From contig OZ038385.1 in the NCBI GenBank assembly GCA_964036045.1, positions 59,057,919 through 59,121,918 on the forward strand: DNA of 64,000 nt, given 5' to 3'. This DNA is from Eutreptiella sp. 'Long Island Sound 2002'. Its lineage: Eukaryota; Euglenozoa; Euglenophyceae; Eutreptiales; Eutreptiaceae. How positions within the stretch are numbered: the stretch's first letter is position 1; each line of letters opens with the position of its first letter. Below, one piece after another: positions 1 through 11,251 of the stretch. The position numbers were made by a program, and so were the translations under genes. The notes under the pieces are model-generated. The model was not told where the DNA came from. It worked only from the letters and a program-made list of their open reading frames with translations, and ran no database searches.

Positions 1-355
1 GATGGAAGATGGCTGTATGCAGCCAAACTGCGTCCAAAACAATGATCGCAAACACCTTCTGTGCTTGAGACGTTGCTTGGACAATGGGAGAAGGGGGCGT
101 ACGGCACAGGCTCTGTGCTGTCCCTGTGCATGTTCTTCGCACGCCTTGCACCGTTTCGGAATGGCAGTGTTGAAAATGGGGTACAGTGGGGATCCAGAAC
201 AGGCGCCCAAGACGCCCCAGAGCTTCTGCTTCTTTTGCATGAGAATACTAGGCACCCACTCAGACCTGCCGCTAGTGGCTGACCCGTAAACTGACAGTTG
301 CCAGGATTCACCCCGTGTCGTGCACTGCTGAACGATACACGGCCTACTGACATCG

Positions 356-372
356 CCCCCCCCCCCCCCCCC
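356..372. repeat. Poly(C) run of 17
   Basis: Seventeen consecutive C residues are followed by TACCG. A similar run of 16 C followed by TATG lies at 9427-9442. These are simple homopolymers and no function is assigned. Confidence 0.9.
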
Positions 373-2144
373 TACCGCCCCACATCCGACTACATCCAGA
401 AAAAAGCATACATGGGGGAGCAAAGGTAAAAAAGCTCTTTACACAAGTCAAGGAAACCACAGACACCCTCATAGAGGCCCTAGACAGCACAGTTCCGACG
501 GGCATACTTCTGGATTGACACGCCGCCCAGTTCTGACTCAGTAGCGGTCAGCTTCCCCCAATTGCGCCTGAATTCCTGGACACTAGTGGCAAGGCTGTGC
601 CTCCTTAAACCCAGTCCCCCTCAGCTACCAGCACCACGACGAAATCCACCTTGAAGCACACTGGTCATTGGATGCAAGAGCAGTGCAATCGATCCATGGC
701 CTGCATGTTCGTCAAGTGAGGCCCATGCACAAGGAAAATGAATTCAAGGTTTGTCTGACCACTACCCTGCAGAGAGGAATGGGTGGCTGCACTGTGCATG
801 CACAGCGCGTAAACCGCTAACCTACATATTTGTGGCTGGAGGAAACGCCCAATATCGCGAAATTGTGGTATAGAATCAAGCATTGGAGGTGTTCAATGGC
901 AAACATGCCCACTGTGCGCGCGCCGCATAGTCACTCCACAAAGGATTTTGGGTCGTCCAACATTTGCAACATGACCATGTGCCTAAAATCATGTGCACTG
1001 TCCACAAATTTTGTTCAGATGAATGCTTTGGGCTTGTGGGCACGCTTGCAGCACTTCCGTTTTTCTCAGCCCCCTTACCCTGCACCAGCACAATGAACAG
1101 GCTGGACAGATCCCCTTTTCGCTGTGATAAGTTTTTCTCTCTCTTGCCTGTGGTTTGGATTGGTTGTCACGTCACGAGTTGCTACGCACAAGGCAGTTCA
1201 CAGGCGCATGACCATGCATTGAAGTATCGGTAGGTAATCAGTGGGTTGAAAAGGTAAGTTTAGCGCACAGTCTCAGACTCAGGACCTGAGCACAACTGAA
1301 TCTGTTCAGCCCAGCTCTGATGCACAAATCTGTATTTCTCTCAAGAGCACAGGTGTACTGGGTGCCACAAGAAAGATGCAGTTGCGGCAATCGATCGTGA
1401 ACAACAGAGGAAGCAGCAAGCACTGTGCCACCTTTGCTTCCCAGAGTCTGAGGTTTCAGTGAATGCGGCAGGCTGCTAAACCTGGCATTTCTATCTGTTC
1501 ATGCTCCAGTAGCTGCTTTGCACAAAATTTCTGCTCAACAGCTCTGATACACAAATCTCATCTCAGAATACCTCAGAGTACTGGTCTGCTACATCGCTGT
1601 GCCAGTACAAACAAAAAGGAAGGCAACTTGTTCATACCTGAAAAGGCTTTTGCCGATTAGGCCTGTGCTGAGAGGTGGCAGCCTGTGAAAAAGGTGCAAT
1701 TGAAGATGGACACATTCCTCATGGGGGGAGGGGGGAGGATTGCCATGCTCTCTCAGGGATGAGGATGGTCATGGCAGACCAACTGCTGTCTGAGGGGTGG
1801 GATGGGGGTGGGCTGCCTGCATGCGGTCAGTCAACAAGCATTCCCCCGCAGCCGTTGTGTTTCCAGTTCTGATTCCAAACGTGTTCAGAGTATTATATAT
1901 AGGGTGCAGTTGGGTGATGCCATGGTTTTGCAAACTGATTGAGGGGTAGGATTGCCACTGATGCTTCGTTGTGGCGCTGCTGCTAGCAACATGGGCTCCC
2001 AGTGGGGAAAGGTGTACATGATTTTGCTGTTTTGGCTGAAACATTCAGTGGTCTGCAAGTTTGGTTGCTGAGCATGGAAGAGGGAATATGTTGCTTGTCT
2101 CAGTTGCAATGTTGGGAAGGAGGACACAAGAGGAGTTACGTTGG

Positions 2145-4358
2145 TGGTAACACTGCATTTTCGTGTTTTGTCGTTGGGTAACATGAAATCCGGGTAACAA
2201 CGCAAGGGTTGTACACATGGGGAATGCCGTGCACGCAGTGCAAACTTTTGTACATCGGTAACTAATTGAACCGTAGTTTTGGCTCTTTTTCACCAGTTGG
2301 TTGTTCCATAACAGATTTTTTTACGCTTTTTGTGGATGGAGGATGTGGCACATTGAAATTGCCACCCATTTTCAGCCATTTTAGCTCATTTTTACCCCGT
2401 TTTGTTGCACATTATTTGTTATAGTTGGATGCTGGATTATGATGATGGGGAATCACCGGACGTCGTCCACATTCACAATGCAACAACTCGGCAAGTGGGT
2501 TGTGCACACGCTCCAAAGCGGATTCCAACCTTCATGGTCATTGCTTTGCTATCTCGAGGAAACAATGTCTTTGTGGATTCTCTTTATGAGCCAGCACTTT
2601 AACCCTCCATCCGCACTCTCGGATCACCGCGCATCAGTAGCATGGCTTATCAGTCGCGGCCCACATAGTGCTGCTTATTGCTACAAGTTGGGCCCCGATG
2701 GGGTCAAGGCAGAATGCCTATGTCTCCAGAAGGCTGCCACAACCGTTGACCTGTTGCCGTGGTAATATGTTGCCCACCCACTTAAAATGTAAAATGCAGC
2801 GTTACCACGGCCAAGCTTGTGCACTCTGTGGGCATTGCGTACACAATACAATGAAACGTTGCTAGGGAGGAAGGAAAGAAACCACCCTACACTTATGCAA
2901 GCGTCACAAAGGTGTTCATATCTTTGGTGATTGGTGGCTGTGGCCAAGCACAATCTGCTGTTCCGTGAGTATCTGGTTACACTGCTGGTAACATTTGAAG
3001 TTTGATTTTTAAACTTTTGATAACATGCATTGCATTTTGTATCATAGTTGATCAAAGTTCGGCGGGGCTCAGCTGTGGGAACTGCGCATCTGCACCTGTA
3101 AATTGCAAAGGACGCTCAAAAGAAAGAAGCTGCCGCTTCCAAGAAGCAACCACCCAGTCCCACAGCAGCAGCTTTGAAAAGAGGCCATGACGAAGACAAA
3201 CCCGAAAAATGTTCCCATGTATTGTGCTGCGCCGTTTTTTGCTGTTTACCGTTGTCGTCTTTATCTCTGGCTCCGTGGTTGCTTTTCTCTTTGTCACAAG
3301 CATGTCCCAATCCGAGAAGCTGCGGGCACGCCTCAAGCAAGGGAAGACTTACAATAGTCCCCCAAGCATGCTACTCTGGACAAAAGAATTTGTGCACTAG
3401 ATACCGGAGGAGTTGGACAGTCGATGGTAGACAAGGCGCCACATCCGCGTCATGCACCACCTTCGCATGACACACAAGAATCTTTCTTCATTGGTACTTT
3501 TAGCCCAATGGCAACTTTGCCGAATGAGGACCATCACTGAGCAGCAACAATCGTTTTGCATATGCAAACACCACAGCAGTGAGTTCGGCAGCGCAACCAG
3601 TCGGACCGGCTACATACATGCCAATGCATGGGTACGCCGGGGCAACACAACCCCCCATCAATGGTTGCATATATGGTAACATACCGGTACACTGGAGAAA
3701 GAAAAAGTCTGGGTAACACTTTGATGGTTGCATGTGCAACGTGTGGTAACATCGGAACTGCTCGACATCCTGTGTGCTACTTTTGGGGGCCCTAAAAGTT
3801 TTTGCTATCTTCACCACCTTCGTAGGCGGGGCCCATCGGCAGTCCCGCCTCCGTGTGATAGGGTAAGAGATGCCGAAGGTTCTAGAAGCTCCCGAAGTCT
3901 CCACTCCCGCTGCGACGTTTGCAAAAGTCTCCGGTGCCCTATCTTTGTCAAGGCAAGTGCTCCAAGGTGCTGCTGGAGCCCTGCTATTCGGCAAGGCGGC
4001 CCACCCTAGCAATCTCAGCGGACCCTAGGGCCACACCCGTACCCGTGCAAGGAGGGAAACCATTCAGTTGGGCCCTCCACTCTAGCTAGTGGGTAGCTCT
4101 TGCGGGCGCCGATACTTGCTGGCCCGGTTTGCTGAAAAATCCCCACGAAAGACTTAGGAGAACCTTTATGTGCAACGGGTGCTGCGGGCGGGTGAGGAGG
4201 CCCTCATGTGATGAACATCGAGGTTTATGTTTCTTTTTGCTTTTCCTGCACACAATGTCCCCAATGTCCTCTGTTGGCTAGAAAACGCATCGCCCGGGTA
4301 ACACTACAATGCCTGCTTATGTGGTATCGGACGGGCAACAAAAAGTGTTGGTTACACA
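2145..4358. repeat. Scattered GGTAACA motif cluster
   Basis: The octamer GGTAACA(C/T/A), or its close variants GGTTACAC and GTTACCAC, recurs about a dozen times in 2.2 kb, for example at 2145, 2177, 2193, 2967, 2981, 3675, 3713, 3750, 4298 and 4351. Spacing is irregular, so this is not a simple tandem array. It may be an old, diverged repeat. Confidence 0.3.
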
Positions 4359-4696
4359 TCAACTGTTAGGGCAAAAGGACTAGTTAGTGTACAAGGTACG
4401 AGTCAGTGTACCACCCCTAGTGAATCCATTGTTTTGACGCAAAAAAGTCACGTTTTCATAGAATGGTTTTTGGGACAGAAAACCAAGGAAAACCATGGGA
4501 GAGTTTACGATTGCAAAACCATTTAAAGATATCACACAGAAAACTAGGAAATACATAAATAAAAGAAATTGTTGCTATTTTGGATGACTTTTGGAAATTC
4601 TTTTGGTTAGTTCCCACTGGGCTGGTAGGTTAAAGTGAGAAAGTGTTAAGGCTATAGAGTATTTAACAAGTGGAAGGCAATTTTTCGTACTACAGG

Positions 4697-4715
4697 TAAG
4701 GTAAAGGGACCGGTT
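4697..4715 (+). repeat. Left terminal inverted repeat of pogo-type transposon
   Basis: The sequence TAAGGTAAAGGGACCGGTT here is matched in inverted orientation at 8069-8087, with one mismatch in 19 bases. The outermost TA on both sides (4697-4698 and 8086-8087) fits the TA target duplication used by Tc1/mariner/pogo transposons, so the element proper would be 4699-8085. Confidence 0.8.
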
Positions 4716-4716
4716 C

Positions 4717-4815
4717 ATCCCCGGTGACCAGTTCAGCCCCACCCTGGGGATTATCAGGGCAGGGTGGGGATGAATAAGACACCCCCTGGGGATAAAAAGG
4801 ACACCCCCGGGGATA
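4717..4815. repeat. Subterminal GGGGAT repeats
   Basis: Just inside the left terminal repeat the hexamer GGGGAT occurs at 4746, 4766, 4788 and 4809, mostly within CCTGGGGATnA contexts, with CATCCCCGG on the other strand at 4717. Clustered subterminal repeats of this kind often bind transposase, but that role is inferred here. I do not see the same cluster inside the right end. Confidence 0.5.
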
Positions 4816-4839
4816 AACAGGGCACACCCTAAAACACTA

Positions 4840-5530
4840 CAAACCATAAAAAGCTTGTGTTACCTGTTTTCCTTTACAAACCCTGTAATGTTTGTGTTTC
4901 TCGTAAAAAGTTTTTCTCTTTTCTTTTTGTGAAACTATGCAGAGGGTTCTGTCTCTCAAAACCCCGTGATGTGTTTTCTCCGTACCAAAAGTTTATGACT
5001 TGTGTTTTGTAAAAGCATGCAATGTTTATTTGTTTTATTACAACCGTGTACTATTTCATTCTGTTGCAAAAGGTTGATGTGCCCTGTATTGTACAGCCAT
5101 GCAGAGGCTGTTTAGAATGAAAACTTTGTAATCTATTTGTATGTACCAGGTTGCACTCTCCTATTTCATAACACTATACAACTTTTAATTTTTTGTAAAA
5201 CCATGCAATGTTTATTTCTTTGTAAAACCATTCAATGTTTGTTTTTTCGGGCAAAAGGTTGCACTCTTCTGTTTTGGAAAACCATGCAAGGTTAATTTTT
5301 TTTTCAAAATTTTGGACTGTTTTTTTTCTTGCTAAAGGTGGATGTCTCCCGTTTTGTAGAACCATGCAAGGTGTTTGTTTTTTTAAAACCTTGCAATGTT
5401 TGTTTGTTGCAAAAGGTATTCCCATTTGTAAACCCATGCTTTTCAAAATTAAGGAGTGTTTTTTTTTTGGGAAATTAAGGAGTGGTTTTTTTTTAGGGGG
5501 AAACCGTGGTAATCTTTTGCTTTGTATAAC
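4840..5530. repeat. Degenerate A/T-rich tandem repeat
   Basis: A unit of roughly 60 bp, with a core like TTTGTAAAACCATGCAATG followed by a T-rich run, recurs with heavy divergence. Clear cores are near 4996, 5196, 5223, 5276, 5356 and 5385. It lies in the presumed 3' untranslated part of the transposase gene. Open frames across it are products of the repeat. Confidence 0.55.
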
Positions 5531-5844
5531 TTTGCACTGTCTCCCTAGCACACTTGCACAGAGCAACACGGTGACAGTTTCTGAATGCTTCCATACACCT
5601 GTTGTAAAGGTACTTGAAGCACTGAGACAGCTTATGGACATAAGTGTGTACCTGGCTGAAAGTGTATGGCTTTGCACTTTTGATGACCGTGCCTAAAAGC
5701 ACAATCATTCTAAGTCTGCCAGTGTGTCCCATGACATATATACTCTATAAGTCATGTACTCTACAAGTCTTGTACACAATCTACTAGCCATGCCATGCAT
5801 GGCACAGTGGCATGAGGGAAGGAGATGTCATTAGAACCACAGTT

Positions 5845-7794
5845 TTAATCTGTGTCGATGTCCATGGACGAACCACTGTCATGCGTCACGTAGCACGCGA
5901 ATGCGGAGGCATTAGCTTCGTCTTCGCTGGACGTGTCGCTATCCGTCACTTGACGCTTGGCAGCACGCGCAGACCTTTCATCACACTGACGGGCACGCTT
6001 TACATGTCGTGACCCTCCGGCGAAGGCGTTCGTGTGGGGGCGTCTCAGCCTGCCATTGCTGTGCGGTGCAGCGGATGCTTCGGCAGATGTGCGTGCGCGT
6101 TTAGCAACGGGCTCCGCTTGCCGTGCCTGAGCGTGCATGCCTCTGTTTCTTGCTTGCTTGGAAGTTTTGCGTCGCGCTTTGGCTTCCTCTTGCTGATCAC
6201 GTTCTTGCTGCGCAGCCTGCGCGGCTGCAAGGAAGCTGGTCTTCGTGACCCATCCACCAAGGCGCAGCGTCGATGCATCATCCTTTGTTTCCATGGTGAT
6301 GGTCCTTGCGGTTGCTTGGGATCCCATTTCTCTGGTGGTAGAAGGGGAGTCTTGGGATGCGGAGCACTCTTGAGATGCGGGACAGATGGCAGTTGCCGGT
6401 ACAGTACGGGATGCCAACTGCGCAAGCAGCTCCAAGCACTTGCCATCTGCCTCCTCTTGCTTAGGGCGCAGACGTTCCTCAGGGGCGTGGCGTAAGAAGG
6501 TCTCCACGCTGTGCGGTACAAGGCCTGTAACGCGGAACGCTGTACGGACCTTCTCACCGGTGCACGTTTGATACCACGCCTGCTCAACGAAGGAAACGAA
6601 TCTGGCGACACCCAGGCTCCTCCCAAGGTTGCTCTTGATGAACTGGTCCTGCAGCTGCCGGTACCGGCACTTGACTCCACGAAACAGTGCACGGTCAAGA
6701 GGCTGGATTATGTCTGTAGCGTGACTTGGAAAGAGGACAACGGACACACCGGCCTTCTTGCACACAGTCAGACCTCTCACTCCAAGATGCGTCCTTGAAC
6801 CGTCCAAGAACAGCACGATCTTGTTGTAGGGATTACTGAGCGGACTCAATCTGGGAACCAGGACTTGCTCCACCCACTCAACAAAGATCTCACTACTGGA
6901 CCACCCAGTTCCCGTGCCTTTCAGGATAACCTCTCGGTCGCAGTACCTTAGATGGGTTCCCTTCACAGTCTTGGTGTCAAACAAAAGGGTGGGCGGTAGA
7001 GCCTCTCCACTCGCAACCACTGCTGCAATGACAGTCACAGCCTTCCGCTGATACCCCTGCCGCCGCGGCACTGACCTCCGACCCCTGATGCTGTACACCT
7101 TGCGTGCCGCTGCCCTGGTGATGAAGTTCTGATGGAAGGAGGTCTCATCCATGTTCACGATGTACCGGCCGTCGTAGTCCACCTCTGCAAGGGCCTTGGA
7201 GGCTTCAGCAAAGAAGTCTCGCCACTGATCTTCGTCCAAGCGACTGTCAGCACGCTGACTCTCCACCAGGCTCGGGGTACGGCTGACCACGTCCGTGTTG
7301 CGTGCTTTGAATAGGCGCCACCACTTGTTGCCTGACCCCAGCTTGAACCCGTGCTCCTCTGCATGTCTCCGTGCCTCCTCCACAATGTCATGCTTGTATG
7401 GGGTCAAGGAACTCAGCAGCTGCTGCTCCAACCACTTCCTCATATGAAGGTCTTCCACTCTGGGTGGCGGCCCAGGCCGTCCCATCACCACACGCTCACT
7501 GTTCATGAAGCGGAGCAGGTTCTTCTTGATGGTCTTCTTGTCCACGGTGAACAGCCTCATGGCTTGCCTCAATGATCCCCGCCCAGCGGCAACCCAAGCG
7601 ACGGCCTCTTCGAGGTGTGTGGTGTGCTGCGGCAGAGGATAGGATGCGTATGGCTCGTGTTCCGTTCTGTTGACGCTGTTTGCATTCCGTTTACCTCTCA
7701 TACCAGCCTTAGAACGCCCCTTTGGCAGCGTTTCACAGGCGTTCCTGATTTTCCGGCGAGCTGCAGTTCTACCGATACGGGATCCCAACCGCAT
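5845..7794 (-). CDS. Pogo-family DDE transposase, 649 aa
   Basis: This is a cut-and-paste transposase of the pogo/Tigger/jerky branch (DDE superfamily endonuclease), expected to act in the nucleus on the flanking terminal repeats. The protein has a basic N-terminus, a pipsqueak-like helix-turn-helix at about residues 61-96 and a CENP-B-like second DNA-binding helix region at about 117-175. The DDE core follows: first Asp in NMDET (216), second in FLDGSRTHL (331), third in IIQPLDRALF (367), a 35-residue gap. The basic tail (about 530-610) suits DNA binding or nuclear import. The ATG at 7794 lies in the element's upstream region with terminal repeats outside on both sides. There are no stops or frameshifts. 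A domesticated gene is possible but less likely, because the terminal repeats are intact. Confidence 0.9.
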   Translation of the reverse strand: MRLGSRIGRTAARRKIRNACETLPKGRSKAGMRGKRNANSVNRTEHEPYASYPLPQHTTHLEEAVAWVAAGRGSLRQAMRLFTVDKKTIKKNLLRFMNSERVVMGRPGPPPRVEDLHMRKWLEQQLLSSLTPYKHDIVEEARRHAEEHGFKLGSGNKWWRLFKARNTDVVSRTPSLVESQRADSRLDEDQWRDFFAEASKALAEVDYDGRYIVNMDETSFHQNFITRAAARKVYSIRGRRSVPRRQGYQRKAVTVIAAVVASGEALPPTLLFDTKTVKGTHLRYCDREVILKGTGTGWSSSEIFVEWVEQVLVPRLSPLSNPYNKIVLFLDGSRTHLGVRGLTVCKKAGVSVVLFPSHATDIIQPLDRALFRGVKCRYRQLQDQFIKSNLGRSLGVARFVSFVEQAWYQTCTGEKVRTAFRVTGLVPHSVETFLRHAPEERLRPKQEEADGKCLELLAQLASRTVPATAICPASQECSASQDSPSTTREMGSQATARTITMETKDDASTLRLGGWVTKTSFLAAAQAAQQERDQQEEAKARRKTSKQARNRGMHAQARQAEPVAKRARTSAEASAAPHSNGRLRRPHTNAFAGGSRHVKRARQCDERSARAAKRQVTDSDTSSEDEANASAFACYVTHDSGSSMDIDTD

Positions 7795-8068
7795 TATCTA
7801 AAATGAAAAAAAACAAAGGGGAATCAATCTCGGAATCGTATATTTCGCGCAGTATTCATTTTGCTATTACGTGGTGACATTAGGGCTTACGTAACTTTGC
7901 GGCGCTAATTTACGCGATTTCGCGCGGTATTATCTGGCGATTTACGGGATCGCCAGATGGATCTCGATTATTTTTATAATGTTCAACAAAATGTTTCTTT
8001 GATTATAAATCGTCATTTCCTGATAACTTTATTTGCCTGGCGATCCTGCGCCGCGACAGTGGGTGTCT
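7795..8068 (-). promoter_or_regulatory. Transposase upstream region with perfect palindrome
   Basis: This is the non-coding leader between the transposase start and the right terminal repeat. It contains the inverted repeat ATCTGGCGAT / ATCGCCAGAT at 7932-7941 and 7949-7958, with a 7-nt loop. A related GGCGATC occurs near 8040. A site for self-regulation or transposase binding is plausible but unproven. Confidence 0.45.
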
Positions 8069-8087
8069 AACTGGTCCCTTTACCTTA
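8069..8087 (-). repeat. Right terminal inverted repeat of pogo-type transposon
   Basis: The reverse complement reads TAAGGTAAAGGGACCAGTT and pairs with the left end at 4697-4715, with a single G/A difference. The outer TA (8086-8087) matches the left flank. Confidence 0.8.
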
Positions 8088-8317
8088 TCTCCAATTACTT
8101 TTGGGGCCAATTAGCATGCACAACTAGGAAGGTACTCCACCTTGGTTGCAAAAAAACTTTATCTATCTTTTATTTTGCAATGGAGACTAGAGTCCCATAA
8201 TGACTTCCTTTATGCCTTAATTAAGCCTTTGTATGCCAAGGGTGCTCAGTTTTGACACACTGACATAGGGGCGGGATCCGTTCAGTTTTATCTATCTTTT
8301 TCATGGTTTTCCTATAT

Positions 8318-8535
8318 GTCCGGCGCTTCTGGAACATGTTCCGGCGCTTCCGGAACATGTTCCGGCAGTTCCGCAACATGTTCCGGCGGTTCCGGAGCAT
8401 GTTCCGGTGCTTCCAGAACATGTTCCGGCGGTGCTGGAACATGTTCCAGAACATGTTCCGGTGCTTCCGGAACATTTTACGGCACTTCCGGAACGTGTTC
8501 CGGCGCTTCCGGAACATGTTCCGGCGCTTCAAGAT
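8318..8535. repeat. 21-bp minisatellite built on a 12-bp palindrome
   Basis: About ten copies of a 21-bp unit alternate the palindrome GGAACATGTTCC with a spacer close to GGCGCTTCC. One unit is shortened near 8440-8455. Because 21 is a multiple of three and the unit lacks stops, several frames stay open and spell seven-residue repeats. I read these as by-products rather than genes. Confidence 0.9.
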
Positions 8536-10180
8536 ATAAGGCGCCCCTTTTTGAGGTTCATGGGTGCCATTCCCAGAAAGCCCAACTAAAAAGTAACCAA
8601 CCATATATGACATAGGTGACATGGCAGTGACCTCAGGGCTACATAGCCATGCCATCTCATCAAATATGGCCAGAATACAAAGGGTTCCCGTCTCAAGGTG
8701 AACCTAAGACCAAGAGGTGCGCCGGATTAGTTCAATGTTTTGATTCCAAACATTGACAATCTCTCCAAGTCTCCATTAAACATTTCTTTGTGATTCGGTT
8801 TATTTGTCTATCGTGCGGTAGACTCGCTGGAGCAATTCTCCCTGTGGTGAGAGATACCGCACATGGCTGGGCAGCCTGCCAAAGCTGCAGCCCAAAGCAG
8901 AGGGCATGTGGCCCTACCCACAGACACTTGTGGGGACACCCCCCCAACCGGGACACCTGGACCGGGTGGCCGTGATATTGCCTTCCCAAGCACGTGCAAG
9001 AGCGGCCGAAGAGGCCCCTAACATAGGGCAGTGGGGGGGACAGGACGTCCCCTTGGCAACACCTTCTTCTTGCACCGTCAAAGGAAGCATCCCGAGCTCC
9101 CGGAGATGCCTACCTACCCTACCTACCTCTGTTACACATTGCTCCGGGCACTCATGTCCCGCGTTGCTTTCTCGCTGTGAAGGGCGGGAAAATAACGGAG
9201 AGGTATTGCAAAAGCGGAGGGGTGACGTGGTGTGGTGTGCCGACAAGGCCTGCCTTTATCCACAAAAATGGCGGACAACGATAGCGATGTACGGACACAA
9301 TTGGCGGGGAGCCACTCCTCTCCATCCTCCCGCACGCATCAACCATGCCGCGCGCATTTCGATGCACACGTTTGCGCCTCCGTGGCACTTCCTCCTCCAC
9401 CGTCATATTCTCCCTCATGTCTCATGCCCCCCCCCCCCCCCCTATGTCGTCCTCCATTATGGCTGTTCCCCACAATCCAGCCGCTGTATCTTCTTGTAGT
9501 AGAACATCACACGCTTTACTGCCCTTCTGATGTCGAATTGCTGCTCTTCAATCATGTGCTCCACGACCTCTATGAGGTACTGCATCCTGTCATGCAGGTG
9601 TTCATCCACTCTGGGCACCATTCGCTGCGCCGCTTCTTGTGGCGCCGTGTAGTGTTCCGACACTTCTCACTTGTCCATGCTGATTACCATGTGCATCAGC
9701 GCTCGCTTCTGCTGCCGCCACACGACCTCATTCTCCGCGTCTTCTGCCGTTCTCTACCCCCGCCGGAGCCACCGTACGTCACCATCCTCATGTTCATGCC
9801 CCCCAGCAAGTGACAGTATTCTTGGTACTCCATGCAGTGTTCGTATGTTTCCATGTGCCGTACGCAAAGACACTCCATGTACCCCTCTGATATTTGTACT
9901 CCGATGCGTCCATACTACCTTAACTGTTAACATAAGACCGCATTTGGGATCAGCAGCTGCCCTGTTAGCGCCTACAACCTTCTGATCCACAAGTGCCTCG
10001 GCAACATCTCCCGCCGCAGCGGGTTCAGATACCTGTTGGCCCGCACCCCTACTTTGGCTGTAAGATATGATTCCATCCGCGTCGCATCGATGCCTTCTCT
10101 CTGTTTCGTCTGCATGTGCGCACGTTGTTCGTACAACTTGATGTGCTACTCCATCTAAGTAAGAAAAGTCACTACAATGT
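8536..10180. other. Unassigned region with decayed sequence
   Basis: No gene is recognised. A short non-LTR-like tail sits at 9109-9126 and a run of 16 C at 9427-9442. The minus strand between about 10140 and 9457 has short open blocks with plausible amino-acid composition but many interruptions. It may be an old decayed coding region, but no family motif is visible. Confidence 0.5.
9109..9126 (+). repeat. ACCT-type tail of an old non-LTR fragment
   Basis: The stretch CCTACCTACCCTACCTACCT resembles the (CCTA)n tail that ends the giant LINE at 39404-39422 and the TTACC tail of the SINE at 29129-29147. The GC-rich sequence just upstream, with CCCGAG near the tail, could be the 3' end of a related SINE or LINE. 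No target duplication was found, so this is tentative. Confidence 0.35.
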
Positions 10181-11143
10181 CTTTCTTGGAGGGCTTGATC
10201 CAGGCCAAGCCCCCCTCAAAACCCTTTTGTTGATGCCAAGGCTAACTTAAGTATTTTTATCTCTCTTTTGAAGCTTTCAGTACACTTTCTCCAGGAACTA
10301 GGGTTATAACCCTAGCCCCCCCATGAAGTTCACCCCTACCACTCAATTGAACGGAGGTATCTTCCTTCATGGCGGTTATACCGAAATGAAACAGGCATTT
10401 CATGCCTAAGGCCTTGGAGGTTAAGCCTAGTGGTCTCCCACCCCAAGACCCCTATACTCAATTGTTTCTACCACTTATTGTGGTTCTACTTTGTAACTGT
10501 TTTCGAATTCAGTTGCTTGGCCAAGTCATAATCTGTGTCTGGCCTAACTCCTTTGCCCCACTTTCCTAACCAGCACCATTTCACCCAAAAGAGTGCATAT
10601 GAAGTGCTTGATGCTAACTTGGAGGCTAGAGTCAGGCCAGTTTTCACATAAAATCTTTTGTTTTATCCATTTGTGATTGAATCTTTGTATTTAAGCCTGC
10701 TTTGTCTATCTGCAGCCCTTCTGTGTTACATTGGATTTCAAAACTATTCATTGATTCGATCCACATCCTGTTCTTGCTCTACTTGCTGCTTTGGTTTGGG
10801 TTTTCAACTTCAAAACCTGCAGGATTTCATCAAAATATCTAGGGCACTAATCAAGGACATCTTTCCGGTAGCAGAGGCAAACCCTGAGTAGCTTTCGAAC
10901 CGACTCTGAGCAGAAGCACAAGAAAAGCACACTGAAAAGCATATTGAACATGTCCACTCAACTGTCCTCCCGAACCTGGGCGATCAGAAGTGTACAAGTC
11001 CAACTTGGCAGTGTAGCCCACCCAAAGAGTGAACCGCCACTCAGAGCAGCATCTGGGTCTCAGGAAGATCCAGAGCACAGAAGGGCGAATCGAAATCCGC
11101 CCAGAACAACCCCTTTAACCATGGAGACCTTAGCGGCCCATAG
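10181..11143 (+). other. Probable leader or 5' LTR region of the Ty3/gypsy element
   Basis: This stretch lies directly upstream of gag and lacks a recognisable gene. It contains a TATA-like TGTATTTAAGCC at about 10685. The second LTR lies beyond the window or is lost, so LTR boundaries and the primer-binding site cannot be set. Its assignment to the element rests on position only. Confidence 0.35.
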
Positions 11144-11251
11144 TGAGGACAGCCCGCAAAGGTTCCGCAGGCGAGTCGAAGCCTCCATCGCCCGGCCTCT
11201 TCTTCTACTGTTCTTGGAGGTGCTGAAGAACAAGAGGACCTACGAAGTAGG

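Larger units (their letters stand above)
1..4696. other. Unassigned flank without a convincing gene
   Basis: No long or family-recognisable reading frame is seen on either strand in these 4.7 kb. Short open stretches exist, but none carries a motif I recognise. The stretch near 3111-3203 encodes a Lys/Ala-rich basic segment that could be an exon, but it cannot be supported alone. Base composition is mixed and unlike the T-poor LINE sequence further right. Confidence 0.6.
4699..8085 (-). mobile_element. Pogo-type DNA transposon, apparently complete
   Basis: This 3.39-kb element has matching terminal inverted repeats, TA at both outer edges and a single uninterrupted transposase gene on the minus strand. 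The 3' part of the element (4716-5844) holds GGGGAT subterminal repeats and a diverged A/T-rich tandem repeat. The transposase upstream region (7795-8068) holds a perfect 10-bp palindromic stem. Nothing visible prevents it from being, or recently having been, an autonomous element. Confidence 0.85.

Noticed and set aside
3111-3203. Possible exon coding a Lys/Ala-rich basic segment
   Set aside because: An acceptor-like site precedes it, but no partner exons or donor site could be tied to it.
3870-4028. Small plus-strand ORF (52 codons, begins MPKVLEAPEV)
   Set aside because: Composition is protein-like, but it is short, isolated and without a motif or a second copy.
5174-5677. 167-codon minus-strand frame downstream of the pogo transposase
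   Set aside because: It follows the degenerate A/T-rich tandem repeat and repeats short Lys-rich blocks; no motif.
8221-8655. Minus-strand frame with RNMFRK-like repeats
   Set aside because: It spans the 21-bp minisatellite, whose unit length is divisible by three and stop-free, so several frames stay open.
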